From Brachionus manjavacas (Eukaryota; Rotifera; Eurotatoria; Ploima; Brachionidae), in the NCBI GenBank assembly GCA_019054805.1, contig JAHQIY010000006.1:4836001-4900000 (forward strand): a stretch of 64,000 nucleotides of DNA, in the 5' to 3' direction. Each line of letters opens with the position of its first letter. Position 1 is the first letter of the stretch. Below are positions 56,001 through 64,000 of this stretch, piece after piece. The notes beneath the pieces are model-generated. The model was not told the DNA's origin. It searched no databases and worked only from the letters and a program-made list of their open reading frames with translations. Both the position numbers and the translations under genes were made by a program.

Positions 56001-59000
56001 GAAAATATTCAAATTAAGTTAGGGAAGCAAGGAACGCTTGTGTCAGCTGCTCTCAAATCGAACAAGCATTTAATTCTCTTCTAATTTGAGCTATTGGTGA
56101 CTGATTCGCAACAAATGCTTCTCAACTAGAAAACAATATTTACATATCTAATTATATTTTCTTAAACTAATTCCATCACCAATGCCAAACAAAACAAATC
56201 AAGTAGATAATTAATTTTTGACTTGTGTACTCATCAATAAGCAAATGAATGAAGAGATGGACACGCGTTCAGCTCTGTCTAAGCTGCTTAGTTCGCATTG
56301 ACATGCATATCAACAACACAAACCAATTTAATTGTCATTACAGCGCAGATACACGAACTCGTTGGGAGATAAAAAACTACTTAGGAAAAAAAGAAGAAGA
56401 AATATTTGAATATTAACTGTGTTTGTAAGAAAATCGATTTGAGACACCTAGTTTGGCAGGGCATTTGTTTTAGGAAATGGCCTAATTGGACTGTAACGAT
56501 AAGTGGACGCTATGAATAAACATTTGATGAGTTGAAAAAAAAAGAACTCAATAAATTACCCATCGATTATTGATCTGTGTTAAGTTTACCAAATCCCTTG
56601 ATAATAGATCAAAATCGGCCACTAGATGCCTATCTAGATCAGATTGGATCTATTGGAAAGCTAAAAAGTGAAAATTCGAAAATTGTCGTTCCAACTAATA
56701 TTGGATCGGCTCGAATGAATGCAAAAACTTGTAGAAAATGCTATCACATATTGCGATCAAACCATTAGGTCCGTGGTAATTAATTTCTCTTATCTGTTCA
56801 AGTCAAAATGACTGGAAACAAAATTGATTTATTTGCTCGCAACAAACATGAAATGTCAAACAAGTCACGAATAAGTGGCACCAAATATATGCCATATAAT
56901 TAAAAATAAAAAAACTGTAATTTACTCTCACTGCTTCCTTCCGACTGATGCCGCTCTGTTTAGACAAGATAAATTAACTTGAAATTATTTAATTTGTAAA
57001 ATATCTGTCAAACCGTTCCTAGAGAACTTGCCATCGACATGCAACACAACAACAGCAACAACAAAAGACATAATTAAATTGACATTTTAATCTCGTCTTC
57101 CTTTGTTTGATTGATAACTTAATTTTATTTTATTTTTTTTACTTTCCACTTTGCATTCAGGATTCAGGTAGCAGCGGATATTTACAAAATTGGCAAAATT
57201 TCAACAATCGGATGCAATTTTTGCAAATACGATAAGCCGATGGTAAATTTATCACAAGTATACACAAAGCTCCATTCAATAGGAGATTCTCACTCGTGAT
57301 AATCTTTGATTAAACAAGATTGGCAAGTGGTGTAGTAGTGCGCATAGATCGGCATCGGCAGCCAACTTTTTCAACTTTTTTTCCCTCTTTTATTTAAGCT
57401 TCTTTTTTTTCCAATTTTTTTTTCTATTTTTTTTGCAAAACAATAAAATTGAGAATAATTAGGTTGCAAAATAATAAAAATCATAAATCTAGTCACAAAG
57501 CGAACCGTAAATTTCAAATATTTACCTAAGGGAAACATAAAAAACAAAGCTTAAAAACACGACAATGAACGGTTTTTTGTTTTAGAAAACTATTTGTTCT
57601 TAATAAGGCATCCTGGAGTAAACACAATGTTTTGTTTCATCTTTCTACTTTCAAATGATGATGATACCTAAGATTTCTACAAGTGGTTATTCAACATACG
57701 TGCATGACATTTTGGCAAAGACCCGATTGGCACGAATAGCAAATTCTGCTCGAAAGCTTGCTTATCGGGATAAGTAAAGGCTACATGAGTGTGTGTTTTT
57801 GCAAGTATTCCTCCGAACTTTTCGTTGTCTAAATACAGACATAGTTAAGAGACACGCCGAACGACTATTTAGATCAAAAGCTATTAGGGGTTTCCCTTTT
57901 CTTTCTCGTTTCTTCTAAATTGAATATCATTCTAATTTTATTTTTCATTTAAATTTAATTTAGAGTTATTGACATGGTTTAATTTTGTTTGTGTGTGTGT
58001 GTGTGTACACAAGCCGCGCTCACTAATCGCCGCATGCTTGAATACGCACCGAGGCCCATCGAGCAGTGGGCTCCGAGTTTAAGTGGTGATTTAAAAACAA
58101 ATCAAGTTTATTTACTCATCACTTGAGCTTTTTTTATCTTTAATTTGGCTAATATTGCTTTATCTTTGTCATTTGTTGATAAGAAAATCCAAGAGCAAGC
58201 ATCTTAGAGTCGCCTTTAATGGGCTCAATCGTCTGCCATGCAAACATCAAAAGTAATAAAGATAAAAATCTTTATTATTCGCCAAGTAATTGCTAGAAAG
58301 CAATAAAAGAAAACAAGTAAAGTAGAAATTGTTATTGCATGCTAGATGTGTAGCTGTGCGGCAATCACGAGACCAAGAGTGGCACTTGACGAAAAATTAG
58401 TCCTGATTTGGCCTAATCCCATTAGCAAACAGCGAATTGATTGCTTTGTGGGGTTGTGGCTGCATCGGCGTCTTGTTACAAGCTAATAAATGTCAATATT
58501 TCAAAATTGAGGTACATGAGATACACTTGAAATTAGGAGAAGAGTTGTAGCTTAATATGAGATCAATGGCATTTGATCGATGCAAGTCTTAATTTCTAAT
58601 GATACCCATGCCACTTGAGAGCTTGAGAAACTTGAACAAATCAATAGAATAAATAAATAAATCACTAATTGTTCCTAAATAGAAAAGCAACAAATTATTA
58701 CTAGCATTAGTATTAGTATTATCTTCTCTTATTTATTGGACTAATTTAGTATGCAAATTGTTTTGCTGGCAAAAATCAAATCAACCAATAAGTTTTTCAT
58801 TCGATCTGATTAATTTCACTGGTTGTTCACATAAACACTTTGCTATTATATTTTTTATTTTCTACAACAAAAAATCAATCATTCGACTTGGAAATAAAAT
58901 TCAACAAAACAGAAGCGTTGTCAAATCCTCTCTCTCTCTCTCTTTTTCTCTCTTCTCTTTTCTCTTTTTTTTTAATTACCAATTTTTTTTATTGCAGCAA

Positions 59001-62000
59001 ATAAAACTCAAAAGGCATGAGCATATTTTTTATGTTGTTGTTTCAACAAAATGATAATGGACTTGTCAATAATCTTGTTATTTCAAAATAGTTGAGATAT
59101 AAACTAACAAATGCTTTTTATTTAGCTTGATTATTTTTCTTTACCAACAACAAAATAGAAATTTTCTACCATTTTTTATTACGACACACACACAACAAAT
59201 GAGAATTGGCGTCTCCCAGCGGAGAACTAAGCGAAAATAATTACTTAGACAAAATTGAGCCAAACTCGTTCCCATGAACAAATAGTTGTTGCTCCAGTAG
59301 AAGTAGTATTCTTTTTTGTGACAAGTCCTAGCTAGTTTTTTTTGGTCAGAGCGTAGAAGAATATTGGTCTTATTTGTTTGGTCTTTTGACGCTCTAAGTC
59401 ATCTGGCTAGAACAGAAAATTAGTTTTGTCTATTCAAATTACTTGATTGTTTATTATAAGTGAACAGAAACTTATTTTTAATGTGATCCTTTTTTTCCAT
59501 GATCTTTTGGCTCAGCTGCTTGGAATCATGACTTCCTCCTTTCATTCTGTTGATATTAAAAGCATTTAGAGTATAAACACAGTTGAACTTAAATGCACAA
59601 GCAAATTAATTATTTTGTTTGGTTGCAAAATAATAATCCAAAATATTTTGGTTATTATTTTTTTGTTGGCAGGCGATTTTTTCAACTAAAAAAATCACAA
59701 TACCTCAAAAGATAATTGATTGACAAATTAGTTTAATTATTGTGCAGAAGATCTCAAAAAAAGCTCATTTCTTATTTGGCATATTAATTTAGCTATCAGG
59801 TTGAGGTTAATTTTTACATTAAGAAAAAAACTGGTTCTTTATGTAACAAAAGACAGAATTTTTGTTTGCATCTCTAGAGAAAAATAAACTATTTAAAAAT
59901 ATTTTATTTTAAAAAGTGCTAAAATTTCAAGCAAAATTTCAATTAATTTTTTTTTGTCAGCAGAACCATTGTTTTTCCATGCTAACTGTATCAAGTTAGA
60001 ATAGAAGCCACGAATATGAGGTATCATGCCAGTCTCTGAGTGACACAACCATTGATAAGCAAAAGATTATTTTATTTCACTTTGCAATCAGTCAAAGTAA
60101 ATATACTTCTTCTATCTTATCACATTCGTTCATTTATTAGCAATAAAGGTTTAATAATGAGCAAAAAAGTTTTTTTAAAATTAATATTCTAAAATAGAAA
60201 ATAAATATGTAATGAATGATTGTAGCACTGTGGACTAGTCTAGGATATGATATAAGATGAATCTAAGATGGCTTGAATCTTTATTTGAAAGAGAAAAGAC
60301 CCTCTCCTCTTTTGTGTACATGTTCATCATCCAGTGATCTGCATTACGTAATCAAAGCCATGTTGAAATACTCGAAAGAGCTTTAGTTCAGAGCTGAGTG
60401 AGATGTCAAGGATTTTTTTCGCTTTTTTTTTAAATTCTGGCAATGAATGTGATGTGAATTGGGGACCGGAGGACGAGAGAAAGGGAGAGCGAGAAAGAAA
60501 GAGAGCATAAGCCTTCTGTACACGGACCTGTGCTAGACTACTATCTTGTGAGCGATCACGTTTTCATTAATATCAAAGTGTGTCTATAGGGAAATGAAAA
60601 TTCCGCAGCCGAAATAGATAATACATGATAACCCTTGATTTGCGCTAGACTAAATAGATGAACAAATATGCAAATCAATTAATAGACATTTTTTCAGTGT
60701 TGCTACATTTAGAGATCTTTGTAGATGAACATTTTTAGCCAAAAATAGATAAACAAATAGAGATAATAGACTAGAGTCGAATATTTTATTTGCTCTAATA
60801 GATTTTAATTTAATAATAATGAGAATGGCTTTGGTTTTTCCACATTAATCGATTTGTACATATTTAAATACGAATTAGCTATGAGTAACATTTTTTTTCT
60901 AGATTTGTTGTTGTTGTTGTGTTGCTCAAATGCATTCGGTTTAGGTTTTTTGATGACGCGTATTGTGTTAACAAAAACAGGCCTAACCATCAACAACAAC
61001 AAAAAAGAAACAGTGTGCCATAATTGATTTTTTTTTGCTGCTGAAGCGTTTTTAATTTGGAACGCAATAAGCAGAGAATGAAGTGTGTGCGTGTGTGTTC
61101 AGCAGCACAGGTCCCTGGTGACAAGCTGGAAATTTTAGGGGAAAAAAAGGTAAACTAGCAAATATTTGTTTGTGTGTGTGTGTGTGTTGACTGGGTCCAA
61201 GACATGCTTGGTACTGTGTTGAACAGCTATGGCAAATTGGCTAAAAGCATTTAAAGTAGTTTTTACGGTCTGGTGATTGCGGCTTTGGAAAACTTTCAGA
61301 TGAGGGTGATTTTGGAAAGGTAAATTAAAGCCAAAAAGCCATTAATGTAAGTGATTTTTTCAAGAGTTTGACATATCTCAAAGTTTGAGCACACAGAGAG
61401 AAAGAGAGAGGAGAGGAGGAGATCGATTTTAGTCGAGAAAGCTAAATGATTGGCGTAGCATACACAAACTTAATTACTGACTCATTAATAATTAAACACA
61501 GACTAGAAACAACCAATGGCAATTAATCGTCTACTCAACCAATGAAATAAAATGTTTAATTTCTAAAAATCAAATAAATAATAGAAGTAAAGTGTTAATT
61601 TTAGTTGGATGAAGAAGAATTGTTAAATTTAAATTTTTTTCTTTTGTTAGATTTTTGACTCCACCTAAATTTGGTAATAACAACCCAACCAAACATTTTT
61701 ATTCAAATTTTAGCTTTTTTTCTCTTTTTTTTTCTTTCTAGTCAAACGAGAGAGAGAGCGAGCTAGCTTTTGTTTCTAATAGCTCGTAATTCTTGTTAAT
61801 TTCAATGGTAAAAAGATTAGCTATAAATATTTGTGTGTTATCTATTTGAATAGTGGGCTAGATAAGAGACTAGAGAGCGAAACGATGACAACAACAACAA
61901 CAACATCATCATCAACAACGACGACGACAAAATATCTAAACATTTTTAATAAGTTCAAACAAATGCGCTAGACTTATCCGATGCAATTAGATTGGTCTTA

Positions 62001-62231
62001 ATGGACGAAGAACAGTTGCAAGTTTAGATAATCTTTGCGATCTCGATTAGTAATCGCATGCTAATTTGGCCCAAAAATTACTCGCTTTTAAATAACAAAA
62101 ATAATACACATTTTTTTTTTCTCTCTCTCTCTCTCAACATTGTCTCTTTTGATTAATGTTAATTTGAAATAAGAAAAAAATCTTGTTTGTTTTAGAAAAA
62201 AAAAGATAAAAATAATTTTTTTGTTAACTCA
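56001..62231. promoter_or_regulatory. Long, more complex non-coding region upstream of Tbx2/3
   Basis: About 6.2 kb without a supported gene. Base composition is visibly less AT-rich than 53.8-56 kb and homopolymer runs are fewer. Microsatellites occur at 57990-58007 (GT), 58928-58944 (CT), 61162-61186 (GT), 61406-61435 (GA-rich), 61889-61930 (ACA/CGA-type triplets) and 62122-62136 (CT). Such a block ahead of a developmental T-box gene is most simply a 5' UTR/intron and enhancer domain. This is inference; no transcription-factor site is claimed. Confidence 0.4.
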
Positions 62232-63341
62232 ATGTCAATGGTAGTGAATAGTGGAGCGGCCAAGTCATCACAAAGCATGTCGGTTAGATCACTAGGCTTT
62301 CAGTCGCAGATGCCGTACAACCCGGCATTTGCGAACATCGCAGCACTAATGGCTCAGCAGCAGCATCAGCACCAGATGAACCAGAGCAGACCCGAGTTGT
62401 CGAGCTTTTTGAACGCGATGACCAATCCCTTTCTGATGATGTCGCAGAGCCAATATCGAGCGGGCAGAGGCGGCGATCTGATGCAGTCGTTTGGCGCGCC
62501 CAACACACTGCCCATTTCGCCCTCCAGCTCGTCCTCGTCTTCCTCGTCATCCACTTCATGCAAGTCGTCGAAGCCCATGTCGCCACACAGCTCCAAGCTC
62601 ACCTCCAATCCGTCCAACGTCAGCGCTGACAAGGACTCGTCTGACCAAGACTACAAAGCAGAGCTCATCGACAAGGACCTGTGGGACCAGTTCTACAAAA
62701 ACGGCACCGAAATGGTCATCACCAAATCTGGAAGGTAGCAAATAAATCATTTTTTAGTAAGATAGTTTATTTTTTGTTGCTTATTTTTAGACGCATGTTT
62801 CCTGCGTTCAAGGTAAAAGTGAGCGGTCTGGACAAACGGGCCAAGTACATACTGTTGATGGATGTGGTACCGGCCGACGATTGCCGCTACAAGTTCCACA
62901 ACTCGAAATGGATGGTGGCTGGCAAAGCGGACCCCGAGATGCCCAAGCGAATGTACATACATCCGGACTCGCCGGCCACTGGCGAGCAATGGATGTCCAA
63001 AAACGTCTCGTTTCACAAGCTCAAGCTCACCAACAACATACAGGACAAGCACGGATTTGTAAGCTTATATTTGGAGGAAATTTTTAAATTTTTTAAAAGA
63101 ATTTGTTTAATCATCAGACAATTTTGAACTCGATGCACAAGTATCAGCCCAGGTTTCACATAGTCAAGCAAAGCGATGTCATGAGACTGCCCTGGAGTGA
63201 CTTTAAAACATTTGTGTTCAAAGAAACAGAATTCATAGCTGTCACTGCCTATCAAAACGAGAGAATAACTCAGCTCAAAATCGACCACAATCCTTTTGCC
63301 AAAGGCTTCAGAGACAACGGACAGGGAAAAAGAGACAAAAA
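62232..63341 (+). CDS. Tbx2/3-type T-box transcription factor, first three coding exons (3' end outside window)
   Basis: DNA-binding developmental regulator of the Tbx2/Tbx3/optomotor-blind group. Exons 62232-62734, 62791-63058 and 63118-63341 join in phase; the reading continues past the window. Residues 1-143 are Ser/Gln/Met-rich, with QQQHQHQ and a ten-serine run. The T-box starts near residue 143: [155 protein letters not shown]. The LLMD and [15 protein letters not shown] wording is typical of the Tbx2/3/4/5 branch, and [16 protein letters not shown] plus the GKRDKK end favour Tbx2/3. All three exons are GC-rich relative to flanks. The first ATG in the frame was used. Confidence 0.96.
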
Positions 63342-64000
63342 GTAAGCCATTTTCTACTCTTTTATTTTGTCTTGTTGATAAAAAAATATTATAGAAAATT
63401 TTAAAGCCTATTTGATTTGGTTTAGAAAAAAAATTGATTTATTTTTTCTTGAATAATTGAGCCTTAGTTATTTAGTAAAAAAAAAATTTTTCCTAGATTT
63501 TTATTAATTTAATATTTTAAAGCCTATTTTATTTAGTTTAGAGAAAAAATTAAAATTTTATTTATCTTAATAAATACTTGAGCCTTTATTATTTAGAAAA
63601 AAAAAATTTTTTTCTTAAATTTTTATTATTTTGGAATTTTAAAGCCTATTTGATTTGGTTTAGAAAAAAAATTTAATTTAATTTTTCTTGGATATCTGAG
63701 CCTTAGTTATTTAGTAAAAAAAAAAAATTTTCTTAGATTTTTATTAATTTAATATTTTAAAGCCTATTTTATTTATCTTAATAAATACTTGAGCCTTTAT
63801 TATTTAGAAAAAAAAAATTTTTTTCCTAAATTTTTATTATTTTGGAATTTTAAAGCCTATTTGATTTGGTTTAGAAAAAAAATTGATTTATTTTTTCTTG
63901 AATAATTGAGCCTTAGTTAGTTAGTAAAAAAAAAAAATTTTCTTAGATTTTTATTAATTTAATATTTTAAAGCCTATTTTATTTGGTTTAGAAAAAAAAA
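63342..64000. repeat. Intronic tandem repeat, ~118-bp monomers alternating in two types
   Basis: Following the donor of Tbx2/3 exon 3, AAAGCCTATTT recurs at 63403, 63519, 63641, 63759, 63852 and 63969. Spacing is 116-122 bp, except one of 93 bp caused by an internal deletion in the fourth unit. Units alternate between a TTGATTTGGTTTAG form and a TTTATTT form, giving a ~238-bp higher-order period. Each includes GAGCCTT(A/T)(G/T)TTA and an A-run. The array runs off the window. Confidence 0.85.

Noticed and set aside
56577..56768. 63-codon open frame, LPNPLIIDQNRPLDAYLDQI and on
   Set aside because: Fairly protein-like composition, but no splice context, no family and no neighbouring exon. Left out as unsupported.
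62284..63288. Overlapping frames around the Tbx2/3 exons
   Set aside because: Same effect of G/C-rich coding sequence. The T-box frame explains the region fully.
1..64000. tRNA, rRNA or other structured RNA genes
   Set aside because: No segment with convincing cloverleaf pairing or rRNA core sequence was recognised by eye. A covariance-model scan would be needed to exclude small RNAs.

Overview
The window reads as AT-rich nuclear DNA of a small protostome animal. Most introns I could resolve are about 40-60 bp. Gene content is purely metazoan: Toll-like receptor, oxytocin/vasopressin-neurophysin, stomatin, nuclear receptors, ZDHHC6, TBC1D7, WIPI3, NXT1, NAXD and Tbx2/3. A rotifer such as Brachionus would fit, but that is inference from style and content, not a demonstrated identity.

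Layout. 1-1516: C-terminal half of a Toll-like receptor, cut by the window edge. 2091-10910: a transposon cluster. It holds a Mutator-like (MULE) DNA transposon with terminal inverted repeats and a perfect 9-bp target duplication, an old CR1/Jockey-like reverse transcriptase relic, and a second MULE with long inverted repeats full of TGTTCGCA motifs. The second MULE is apparently nested in a broken non-LTR retrotransposon (ORF1 zinc knuckles on the left, endonuclease and RT pieces on the right). 10911-16632: AT-rich DNA with small RT fossils. 16633-17277: a complete three-exon oxytocin/vasopressin-type precursor whose nonapeptide has Trp at position 8. 19782-20982: stomatin (minus). 27197-28156: an intronless nuclear receptor with a ligand-binding domain but no DNA-binding domain. 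29666-31348 and 31714-32764: ZDHHC6 and TBC1D7, divergently arranged 365 bp apart. 37633-39450: a full nuclear receptor with an ESCKA P-box, the closest relative in the window of the DBD-less one. 40512-43050: WDR45B/WIPI3. 45575-46404: an unrecognised two-exon gene. 46900-47471: NXT1. 47654-48726 and 52780-53825: two NAXD genes with identical intron positions, separated by a decayed RTE-like retrotransposon. 53826-62231: long non-coding DNA, its second half less AT-rich and microsatellite-rich. 62232 to the end: first three coding exons of Tbx2/3, followed by an intron made of a tandem ~120-bp repeat.

Genes do not form an operon-like pathway. The links are local: two nuclear receptors that look like paralogs, a tandem NAD(P)HX-repair pair, and a head-to-head pair likely sharing a promoter. 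Exon boundaries were worked out by hand from GT/AG sites, reading phase and remembered family similarity. Eight multi-exon genes close with consistent phase, lengths being 180 (neurophysin), 333 (stomatin), 401 (ZDHHC6), 284 (TBC1D7), 339 (WIPI3), 142 (NXT1), 322 and 312 aa (NAXD). No tRNA, rRNA or CRISPR array was seen. No clearly new multi-gene system was found. The most unusual items are the Trp8 nonapeptide, the DBD-less receptor, the DHHC motif carried on a 15-nt microexon, and the MULE architecture.
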